NCBI GenBank assembly: GCA_963682025.1
Contig: OY821517.1
Coordinates: forward strand, 300,580,844-300,644,843
Length of the DNA stretch: 64,000 bases
Source of the DNA: Cordilura impudica
Taxonomy: Eukaryota > Arthropoda > Insecta > Diptera > Scathophagidae
Reading direction: 5' to 3'
Made by a program: the position numbers and the translations under genes
The notes under the pieces: model-generated
What the model saw: the letters and a program-made list of their open reading frames with translations, nothing else
Databases searched by the model: none
What the model was told of the DNA's origin: nothing
Part shown: in pieces, positions 55,480 through 64,000 of the stretch
Numbering within the stretch: position 1 is the stretch's first letter
How the letters are laid out: each line of letters begins with the position of its first letter

Positions 55480-56434
55480 AAAAAAAGTTATATAACTTTT
55501 AAAATTTTCCTGAATTTGCAAATATAGAAAAAACTATCGCTGTGTCTAATTTTATGTCCGAGATTATTTATTCCACAAATTAATAGAAAACACCAAAAAG
55601 AATAAATAACGATAAAACATTGGCGAATTTTAGATGCACAGATCTGGATTACCTAAACAGTGTCAAGTTTTAGCGTGTCATTTCATAACGATTTAATTAT
55701 TGGATATTACTGACCCTAATTAGTTTTACGTAGCTTTACATAAGTGACCTCAATAATGTGGTCATTTAATAATCAGATATGAATTTTAACATGTCCATTC
55801 ATGTTAACATAGAAAAAATTAAGACAAATCAATTGTCATATTAACTATCTCTTTCGTCAATATAAATAATTTTTTAATTAAAAATACACCAATAATAGAT
55901 TTTGTTAACATTGAACAATTTTCTTTAACAACGAGTTTGTAATATTGAACAAAAAAATTGCTAACAATCAGCAATTATATTTTAATGAGTTCTTCATATT
56001 GTCACTGACCAAAGAAAATGAATTAATATCTAACCGATTTTCCCTAAAGTTTATAAAAACGCAAATATTTTAGTTAATATATATTTGGGTAAATTTCATA
56101 ATTGTTTACCGGCATAGGCTTGCACCATTTCAACGGGAGGCTGAGTGAAAGCATTAAAAATTTAGTTTCCTCCTATAATCGTTCAGATGGATAAAACCTC
56201 GTTTGGTCATTTTAGTGAAAGGTATAATTTAAAAAAAAAAAGTTGTCAGTACTTCAAGAGTTTGTAAATATTATGTGTTTAAAAGCGCTTATATGAAAAC
56301 TTTAAAATAAATTTTTGTTAATATACTAATGAATTCTGAGTTTGTAAAAAAAAACTTTTTTTAATTTCACTGATTACTTATTTTGTTTTGCATATCAAAG
56401 ACTACGTATTTTGTTTTTCTTTTAATGTGATAAT
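55480..56434. other. No recognised gene; AT-rich
   Basis: About 0.95 kb, presumably including the 5' flank of the Tc1 relic. I could not find a matching terminal repeat. Confidence 0.4.
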
Positions 56435-56801
56435 AGTAGATTCCAGCACTCGAAATTCGAGTGCAATATCTAGGAAGCTTTATTTTTCAACTTAGCCCAT
56501 TCATAAACCAACCCTCTTTTGTAGTGTATTATTATTATGAATGAAGATAACAAACTTATTAACAAACACATTAGCAAATTTAATAAAACACACATAGCAT
56601 ATGTATAATTTTATGTACGTGTTAGTAGCAACTTTGTATGCAATTTACTCAAAATAAAGGAAAAAATTTAAAAATCTGTAAATCTGCAAAACTGCTAAAA
56701 AGAAATACCTTTCAAATAATATAAGTTTGATCAAAATCGGGATAAAACGGTAGAACAAAACATCGATCACAAGAAATCGCCTAGCCTATTAATATTATAG
56801 A
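56435..56801 (-). mobile_element. Small Helitron-like repeat C, copy 2
   Basis: AGTAGATTCCAGCACTCGAA at the left and GCCTATTAATATTATAGA at the right are the reverse complement of the C ends. The interior matches copy 3 closely from CACATAGCAT onward. The CTAG is changed at the left end. Confidence 0.6.
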
Positions 56802-57831
56802 TTCCTACTGATTTTTAACAACTGAAACAGAAAAAAAATTGTCAGCGCGACGATTTTTAAGTTGAAAAATGTTTGTAATTTTAATTAATGAATAAATTTT
56901 ATAATTTTTATGTGCGAATAACTAACTATTTTCGAACCAAAGCTAGGACCAACAACAACTTTCGGACTTGTTTTATTAATATCAGTTTTTAATATTTTAA
57001 GTTTTTTAGTAGTAATAATTAACTTGGAAACAAATTACATAAACTGGTTGAATGATGGTTAGAAAATAATGGTAAAAACATGTCGTCAACAATGACTTGC
57101 AATGCAATCAATCATATGCCTTTTGACAGAACTGCAATGCCATTTACCTGGCATTATCATATCATATAAAGCTATATGTTAAGTATCAAGTCAAGCATCA
57201 GTCTACCAAGGCAATAAAATTTGCCAACATTTTGACCAGCAGAGAAACGAATATGTACTTATATTGATATCTTACTAATAAAAATGATATCTTGAAAATT
57301 TCATCATCTTTTTGGCCGAAAACGTTAAACTAGCTTTTGGTGCAATTTTAAAGCATTATTGGGTTAAACTCAACACGCATTTGCCGACTGTTTAGAATTG
57401 TTGCCTACTTATTTCATTTATCTGGCCTTGTTTTCTCTTTGCCGGCGATTTTTTTCCATTTTAATATCTTGTTTTGCAATTACAAGTGTCAATGATTTTA
57501 AATTTATTTTTTTATTTTTAAGGGGCAGGTACACTTTTTTTTCGTAAGAGTTAAGTTTAAAAAAAGAAGTTTAAACAATATATTGTAAGTGTCGAAAGAA
57601 GGTGTACATTTATGAGTTTTGAATTAAAACTTTTATTTCAAGTGTTTGTATTCCTTTCTATTTTACCATTTTATTAATTTTGTAAGTTGTGTTTAATTTT
57701 CTCTTTATCTACAAAGAAAACAAAACAAAAATTCTTATAATAAAAGAAACACTGCATAGCAAAAACTAAGTTGAAGTTGAATGAAACCGAAATACGGTCA
57801 ATTGTACGAATGGTGAAGAATAATGTAGCCC
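56802..57831. other. No recognised gene; AT-rich
   Basis: About 1 kb without supported features. Confidence 0.45.
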
Positions 57832-58010
57832 AAAGGGCCCTTGTTACACGTTCAATATTATTGACCGCGATTCAATATTATTGAACGTGTAGCATGCACT
57901 ATTGATGGATCGCGATCCATTTTAATGGATTTCACAATAGGAGGCCATTCTGCTTATGGATTGCGCTCCAAATATCACTATATATATTGAACGTGTAAAG
58001 TACCCTAAGT
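57832..58010. mobile_element. Small MITE-like element with internal repeats
   Basis: AGGGCCCTTGTTACACGTTC and, reversed, AGGGTACTTTACACGTTC form the ends. CAATATTATTGA.CG occurs twice in the left half and TATATTGAACGTGTA at the right. The target duplication is not resolved (AA on both sides). About 180 bp, non-coding. Confidence 0.5.
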
Positions 58011-58247
58011 GCAAAGGAAATATCGCAGGATGTATGTATATAATCGGGTAATAACTTAAGTGCCATTACATTGTGTAGAATACGGAATGAAATCAATAAA
58101 AAAGCATTTTCGCAAAAATAATATCAAAATTATGCGAAAATGCTTTGAAATAAAAATCATTCGTTCTAGATAAACGTTTTGGTAAAAAAAAACAAGTAAA
58201 AATTTGCAGAAGTGCAAATACTGCATCGTCTTCACAGTAAAGCCCTA

Positions 58248-58768
58248 AACACATAACGGCGAGTTGCGAGTACGAGTAAAAACTAAGCTTGCTCTTTGCA
58301 TGCGAGAATTTGTGCTTTTGTGCTTTTGCAAAATCATCAAAATGTTTTCGAGCAGTTGATTGTCTTACTGTCAAACATAATTCAATTGTCAAATGTATAA
58401 AAAGCTGTTCATATAACAAACAATAAATATAACAAAATGAATAAAAATTTTAAATACAAAAAATTTTACAAATCTACAAGCAAAACAACTTACCATTTCG
58501 CAAGTCACAATATAGTAAATACACAATACAATAAATACACAGCTGATTCTCCTTTCATATGTTCATAAATACAGCTGATTCTCCTGTCATCTGATTTTTC
58601 TCGCACAGAAAATAGAATCAATTCTATTTCCATTGCGAGTTTTTTTTACAACCTAAGTTGGCAACGCCACACAAAAAGCTTTACTATCGATCTCGCTTCC
58701 ACACATAGAAAAAATCATACTCTCTCATTCTCGTTTTTTCTCGCACTCGCAACTCGCCGTTATGTGTT
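58248..58768. mobile_element. MITE with 25-bp exact inverted ends and TA duplication
   Basis: AACACATAACGGCGAGTTGC (running on to GAGT) at 58248 is perfectly mirrored by ACTCGCAACTCGCCGTTATG...TGTT at 58768. TA lies directly outside both ends (58246-58247 and 58769-58770), as for Tc1/mariner-type MITEs. 521 bp, no gene; the 108-codon minus-strand frame runs through it by chance. Confidence 0.7.
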
Positions 58769-58777
58769 TATTGCAAA

Positions 58778-59576
58778 GATGAAGTTGGAAATCCAAATGA
58801 TCCAATCTCTAAATATTGTGTTAAGGCTCTTACTAATTCTTTGAAGGGATAAGCTTTAACAGTGCTAAATGATATTTTGACTGAATTACCTAAAATGAGC
58901 AAATTTTTTCAAAAAAGCGTGCTTTCTCCTATGGAAGCTCATCATTATGTAAAATCCATTATTAATAAGATTCGGAGACAGTTTCTTGGAGAAACTATTT
59001 TTTGGAGCGAAGAAGCAATGAAACTTCGCAACACAAGCGATAATACTGCTGAAATTATTGAATTTATCACAAAGCTATTTGATCATCTAGATTGCAGATT
59101 TCCAGAAGAAGAAGTGAAAGACTGGGCTTCATTTGATCAAATAGGAATCGTAAACAGCAACAATTTTAATTTTGGAAACCAAAACTTGCTGAATCTTCTT
59201 AACAAATACTCGAAAATTATTCCAAATTATAGTGAAGAAGTGAAGAAGCAAATTCTAAGCCAATATTCGAATGTTAAATTTTTATACCAAGCCAAATTTA
59301 ACTCTAACGTCGTATGCAGTTTCGCGGATATGGTAGACCTTGCCAACAAGGAGGAGGAGTTTCAAGAGCTTTCCTCTTTAATAGACAATTCTGCAACCTT
59401 TCAAGCATCCAGTGCAGATTGCTAGCTTGGGTTTTGTTAAATGAATGTCATTAAAACAAAGGCCAGAATTAGATTTCAAACATTTCATTTGGACCATCTC
59501 ATGCGTATCAAATTATTTTTAACGCGTGGAAACGAAATTGATGTACAAAAAGTTTTCAATTTTTTAGAAAAATAAT
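58778..59576 (+). pseudogene. hAT-type transposase pseudogene (zinc finger protein 862-like), C-terminal part
   Basis: EVGNPNDPISKYCVKALTNS, a stop, then the 187-residue frame from 58862: LNDILTELPKMSKFFQKS, HHYVKSIINKIRRQFLGETI, a helical stretch, NFGNQNLLNLLNKYSKIIP, and ANKEEEFQELSSL. After a frame break near 59425 come MNVIKTKARIRF, FHLDHLMRIKLFLTRG and VQKVFNFLEK. This is the order of the last ~300 residues of hAT-derived ZNF862/KIAA1586-type proteins, ending in the hAT dimerisation region, where MNxIKTKxRNRL is the signature. Two stops or frame breaks. The upstream catalytic region is absent, and the MITE at 58248-58768 abuts its 5' edge. Confidence 0.7.
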
Positions 59577-59737
59577 AAACATCGACGTGGTAATTAATCT
59601 AAAATGTAATTTCTTTCTCTAATAATAAAAAATTCTTATAAAAATAAAAAGTCTTAATTTACCAAAACAAAATTTTCTCTTGCGCACAATGTGGTTACTT
59701 TTCAAAATATGAAAAAAAAAAATTTGAGGGATCGTTG
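59577..59737. other. Short spacer, no feature
   Basis: AT-rich. Confidence 0.35.
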
Positions 59738-59937
59738 TTGGCAACCCAGCGTAAGAAAGCTGCGCTTCGATCAGTGTTGGTTCTTCCAACATGGCAATGA
59801 TTCCAAGCAAACTGCAAAAATAGAAAGACTGTTTGTTCTATCACGTACGAAAACAACTGGGACGCCCGCTCCAATCATCGGACCTCAACCCTATCGACCA
59901 GTTGTGGGAACGCCATAATCGCTTAACCGATTTAATT
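59738..59937 (+). pseudogene. Tc1-type transposase fragment
   Basis: SVRKLRFDQCWFFQHGNDSK and QTAKIERLF match the WxFQQDNDPKHT box (catalytic Asp changed to Gly), and after a frame break QSSDLNPIDQLWERHNRLTD gives the D34E box with DLNPI and E in LWE. ~65 residues only. Different subfamily from the other Tc1 relics here. Confidence 0.65.
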
Positions 59938-60107
59938 TAATCAATTTAAAATTTTTATTAATATATGACTGTCGGATTTTATTTTAGCTCGTACTGTATG
60001 GAGTATTTTTAGTTTTTGTCAAACAGTTTTTTATTTTATGTAAGAAATTTTTGTACATTAAGAGAGAATTAAATGCCACTTACGAAAATAATAAAATTTC
60101 GAGTTAA
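59938..60107. other. Short spacer, no feature
   Basis: AT-rich. It ends at the 8-bp duplication CAAGAAAT (60108-60115). Confidence 0.4.
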
Positions 60108-60115
60108 CAAGAAAT

Positions 60116-61235
60116 CAGTGTTGCCATTTTAGCATTTTAGTTGCTAGATTTAGCAACTTTTTTTGTCGTTTAGCATCCAAAATTTATGAAAAGATGCTAG
60201 ATGCTAACTTAGCTTCTTTTATTAATAAAAAGTTGCTTTTAGCGTCTTTTTTTTATTTTTTTTCATTATTTTTTAATATATAATTTTAATTTTAATGGTA
60301 TTGATGTTTTAATTTTTCAAAGTGTTATACGAGAATTTTGTGTACTACTCTTTTTACCACTCTGCTCGTTTCTTTCAACAAATATAACAAAAAATTTTGA
60401 AATAGAAGAAATATTATATTAAAAAATGCCAAAATTTTCAATACAAAACACATTAAACCGGCTAAAAGAATCGATAACCAATATATTTAGAAGATATATT
60501 GGGATACAACGCTGAATACAACCTCTTTATGGATTGAAGTTAACAAAAATTCTATTGGCGAAAATCCATTTAAAGAGTTATCAATATTTGTATTGTCTTT
60601 ATTAGTTTTGTCTTTCTCAAAAGCCGAAGTTGAACGTTTGTTTAGTTTAATGGCTTTAGTTAAAAGCAAACTTTGAACAAAATAAAATCCGAGTTGTTAT
60701 GTTCTGTAAAACGTATATAATTGAAGGTTTGAAATTGAAAATCGGTGCTGTTACACTTACAATATACCGAGCGATGTCGTTTATAAAAGTCGATCATCAG
60801 AAAAATATCAGAGCCAAGAAGAACTTGAAAATTAAGACATCACAGAAATATTAGATTCCATAAACCAATTATCGTAATATAATCGTATCTTTTGATAATT
60901 TAAATTCTGTTATATTTGAAATTAAAAAAAACCCTCTAAAATTAAAAATATTTAATTTAAAATTAAAAAAACTCAATTTGATATAAAAAAAAATCAGACG
61001 AAATCCAAAATAATTTTAATTAAAATTTAAAAAATATAAATCGAAACTTGTGTTTTATATTAATTTTTCGATTTAAAAACCAAAGAATTTATTAATAAGT
61101 ATTTAATTTTTCAACATAAAGGTAATGAAATTTGAAAAAAAAAATTAGCATCTTTTTTTTTGACTCCAGTACGTTTTAGCATCTTTTTTTTTTTTGCAAT
61201 TTTTATCTTTACAATTTCAAATTATGGCAACACTG
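60116..61235 (+). mobile_element. Internally deleted hAT transposon with 8-bp target duplication
   Basis: Starts CAGTGTTGCCATTTTAG and ends AATTATGGCAACACTG. CAAGAAAT stands directly outside both ends (60108-60115 and 61236-61243), a perfect 8-bp duplication, the size made by hAT transposases; CAGTGTTGCCA is a common hAT end. Subterminal TTTAGCATC motifs recur at both ends (60170-60260 and 61145-61185), possible transposase binding sites. Only the C-terminal coding end remains. Confidence 0.9.
60518..60676 (+). pseudogene. hAT dimerisation domain remnant
   Basis: A 52-codon stretch: LWIEVNKNSIGENPFKELSI, FVLSLLVLSFSKAEVERLFS and LMALVKSKL then stop. The order W...NPF.EL..F.L.LL.LPFS.AEVER.FS is the hAT C-terminal dimerisation motif. 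The usual LPFSNAEVER reads LSFSKAEVER. The catalytic domain is deleted. Confidence 0.75.
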
Positions 61236-61243
61236 CAAGAAAT

Positions 61244-61466
61244 GCAAACACACGAAATAGAAGCTTGAATATAAAAAATGTCAGTGCACACTTTCTTTCG
61301 ACTCTGACTGTATGTCGTAAGATGTTTGCGTTTAACTTATAAAGCAGTAGTGTTTATGAATTTCTTTACAATGTAAAGTTTACATCAAACTTTGCCAACG
61401 CAAATTGAGTTGAAGCTTTTTTGGAGAAGAGGCATTACGCTTTTGATTGTGTAAATTTATTATGTA

Positions 61467-61501
<35 letters not shown>

Positions 61502-62456
61502 GAGCAGAATGAGAGCAGAATCAAAAATGAATTATACATTGTAGGGTGTTTGCTGGTGTATGAACCTGGCGAACTGTTTGCAAGCGCTTTTTTGCAAGTA
61601 CTTTAATACGTTTTGAGAATTTTGTTGACTAGGATTGCAATGGTTTTCCATCAACAAATGGCTTACCAGCCCACTTTCTAGGCTATTAGGTCAAACATCT
61701 TAAGATGTAAAAAAAGAATGAAATTAAGATTATAGAAAATAAATAAACTCTCAAATGGAAAAGATGACGTAGACAAACAAGCTGAAAAAGAGCAGCAAGT
61801 TATTTAGTTCATAATCAAAAAAATTTATGTGAAATGCGACTTCAAACAAATTTCCACAGTCCAATATTTTACTGTTCCTGTTTATTTGCGCGTTTATTTG
61901 TTCGTTATAAAAAGTTTTGTTTTTCAACGGATTCTACCAAGAAGTACCTAAATTTCATAAAAATCAAAGTAGGCTTCATATTAAAGATATTCGGAAATAA
62001 AATTTTTGATTCACAACATAATTTTTTGGATAAAATCGATTTCAACGACCCCGCAGTGACTTTTAAAAAATCAGAAAAAAATTCTCAAAAAATTGTTTGA
62101 ACTGTAATAATTCATATTTCTCTTTCTGAGTTGGAAAAATAAATAAAAAAAATCATTTTTGGTGAAACTCCTTAATGTCAAAAATTAAATCAATTTTGTG
62201 TTAGACATTTCTGAAAAATTAGGCACACGTTATTCAAATTCAGTAGTTACAACTGCAGTCAAAAAAAATAGCAACAGGATAAAAAAGTTCTTCGTTAGAT
62301 ATTTCCAAACAGGTCAAACTGATTTCATTGAATACTTGTCATAAGATACTTAGATGACTATGGAACAATATTAAATAATAAACTGTTGATTTGGTTTTTA
62401 TTATATTAGAAAATTGCAACTTTTTTAAAACAACTTAAAACACTCAGTCAGAAAAA
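61244..62456. other. No recognised gene; contains a GA microsatellite
   Basis: (GA)n for 30 bases at 61470-61499. Around 61880-61950, TTTATTTGTTCGTTATAAAA and TTTTTCAACGGATTCTACC resemble one unit of the Helitron array at 37.8 kb, a possible remnant. Otherwise AT-rich without features. Confidence 0.45.
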
Positions 62457-62833
62457 TAGCAGATTCCAGCCCTCGAAATACGACTGCAAATTCGAGGAAA
62501 TTTTATTTTTTCATTAAATACAGACCCTAAAGTTATGCTAATCAATTATAGCCAATTCACAAATCAACACAACAAAACAAACTCATTTTTATTACAAATA
62601 CATTAACAAATTTAATAAACACACACATAGCATTGTATAATATTATGTATGTGTTAGTAGCAACTTTAAATGCAATTTGCTCAAAATAAAGGAAAAAATC
62701 TAAAAATCTGTAAATCTGCAAAACGGCTAAAAAGAAATACCTTCCAAATAATATACGTCTGGTCAAAATCGGGATAAAACGGTAGAACAAAACATCGGTC
62801 ACAAGAAATCGCCTAGCCTATTAATATTATAGA
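62457..62833 (-). mobile_element. Small Helitron-like repeat C, copy 3
   Basis: AGATTCCAGCCCTCGAAATA near the left and GCCTATTAATATTATAGA at the right, reverse complement of the C ends; 377 bp. Over the right 250 bases it is almost identical to copy 2, suggesting recent spread. The 81-codon minus-strand frame is incidental. Confidence 0.6.
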
Positions 62834-62859
62834 TTACTTAAACTAAAAATATGTTAACG

Positions 62860-63536
62860 ATTTTGAATTCAGTATTTTTATGATATCTTCTCATATTGAA
62901 ATTAGTATTTGGTTGCGTGCCCATTATTGGCAGATAACAACTGCCCAACCTTTTTGCATCGATTTCGCTAGATTGTGCCACCTCTCTTTCGATATTGAGT
63001 TCCAGATTTGCTGAACAGCCCTCCAAAAGGCTTCATTCTTTATATCTGTTTATAAATTCTCGAACGGATTTAGATCTGGGGACTGAGCTGGCCATTCGAT
63101 CACGTTTTTTCAAGTTTACTGGAAGATCCAAACCAGCGGCATTTCCTCAGAAACATAGGGTATCATTACTTCCTGGAGGATATTAATGTAAACTGATTGT
63201 TCCAATATATGTATGGGTCCTATTCCATAGTAGGAAAAGCACCCCCCTACCATAATGCTAGCACCATGTTTAATGGATTTTGTTTTGAATTCAGCGTTAG
63301 GGAGTCTTCTGACGTAAAAACGCGATCCTTTGCCTTCAACTTTGGATTCATCTGTACAAAAAACATTTCTCCACTTATCAGCTGGCTATTCCAAATGAAT
63401 TCTGGCAAACTCTTAACACTTTGCAACATGCTTACGTGAGAGCAGGGGCACTTTTCGGGGACTACAGGCGTTCAAGTTGTTGTCTCGCAATGTCCGACGA
63501 ATAGTTTAAACACTTGCGGACACTCTTAGCTCCATT
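62860..63536 (-). pseudogene. Tc1-type transposase pseudogene
   Basis: Minus strand: SVKSLPEFIWNSQ, then KWRNVFCTDESKVEGKGSRF (first catalytic Asp), YVRRLPNAEF, SIKHGASIMVGGCFSYYGIG, INILQEVMIPYV, PLVWIFQ; the QDND box after it is deleted. It continues with KNVIEWPAQSPDLNPFENL (D34E end, Glu kept), WRAVQQIWNSISKERWHNLA and GWAVV. The 5' part stops at 63536 where a family B DINE-like copy begins, so that insertion or truncation removed the DNA-binding region. Confidence 0.75.
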
Positions 63537-63537
63537 T

Positions 63538-64000
63538 TTATACCCTCCACTCCAGTGTGCAGAGGGTATTTATAAGTTTGTCATTCCGTTTGTAATAATT
63601 AGAAAAAAATTTTGGACCCCATAAAATATATATATTTGTGATCCTTATAACAACCGGAGTTGATATAGCGATGTCCGTCTGTCCGTCTGTGGAAATCACG
63701 ATGACGGCATCAATCGGGCAGCTAGGGTGCTCTTTGACATACAAAATGATTCATTAACATCCTGAGAAGTTTGCTATTTAAAATCGTCCAAATCGGTCGA
63801 TTAGGGCCCCAGATTTAAATGAAGAACTAAAAAAAGTCTTGAAAAAATATAATTTTCTATGTTGTTCTTGTCACGATCACGCACTCAATATGATAGGTAA
63901 GGTGATCATTTTCAGTGAGAATGATTCACCAAATTCGTGGGAAGATTTCTGTTTCAAAAATCATTGAAATCGGTGGAACAGGTCCAGGGAAATCTCTGAA
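63538..64000 (+). mobile_element. DINE-1/HINE-like element family B, copy 3, cut by window edge
   Basis: Starts TTTATACCCTCCACTCCAGT and includes GCAGAGGGTATTTATAAG, GTCATTCCGTTTGTAATAAT, TTATAACAACCGGAGTTGAT and ATGTCCGTCTGTCCGTCTGT (63671-63690), all matching the reverse complement of the right ends of copies 1 and 2. It continues beyond the window, so the hairpin end is not seen. Confidence 0.65.

Noticed and set aside
1..64000. Intact host gene, tRNA, rRNA or endogenous virus
   Set aside because: I read both strands for exon-like conserved domains and found only transposon-derived ones; no integrase-protease-envelope order and no paired long terminal repeats were seen.

Overview
This window reads as an AT-rich, repeat-dense piece of an insect genome, most likely a higher (calyptrate-like) fly. 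I found no intact single-copy host gene, no tRNA or rRNA gene and no prokaryotic architecture. The fly assignment is inference. It rests on about nine copies of a ~750-800 bp element with the layout of DINE-1/HINE (non-autonomous Helentron) repeats: a GTCC/GTCT tetranucleotide block, subterminal inverted repeats and a terminal stem-loop ending near ACTTGTT. It also rests on mariner, Tc1, hAT, Penelope and I-type LINE relics. No open reading frame in the window looks intact enough to give a working protein without repair.

Layout. 0-5.3 kb: a Tc1/mariner relative, then a DINE-like copy split by a 5'-truncated Penelope retroelement, a Harbinger-like MITE and a second DINE-like copy. 5.4-7.2 kb: a Foldback element with ~440 bp arms and a perfect 9-bp target duplication. 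7.2-10.3 kb: a TTA-flanked element with 35-bp inverted ends, carrying a DINE-like copy and itself sitting in a purine-rich array. 12.2-15.9 kb and 19.4-22.1 kb: two long-inverted-repeat DNA transposons coding for related decayed transposases of a type I could not name. 17 and 54 kb: two deleted mariners. 22.6, 53.5-55.5, 59.8 and 63 kb: Tc1 relics. 27.5-29.3 kb: a RAG1/Transib-like transposase gene with one in-frame stop. 29.8-31.9 kb: a hAT relic split by a second DINE-like family. 31.9-35.2 kb: an I-clade LINE 3' end split inside its RNase H domain by a second foldback element. 36.3-40.7 kb: a DINE-like copy split by a mariner relative, then a ~3 kb Helitron that holds a GC-rich higher-order tandem array. 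41.8-45.3 kb: a DINE-like element holding another DINE-like copy, a Harbinger-like MITE and ~115 copies of TTTTTAA. 46.0-48.7 kb: the best-preserved LINE. 50-64 kb: small Helitrons, MITEs, hAT relics (one with a perfect 8-bp target duplication), Tc1 relics and further DINE-like copies.

The components do not form a pathway. They record a nested insertion history that can be read as a relative chronology. The observations most worth following are the RAG1-like gene, the two long-inverted-repeat transposons with a shared unnamed transposase, the two foldback elements and the GC-rich two-unit array.
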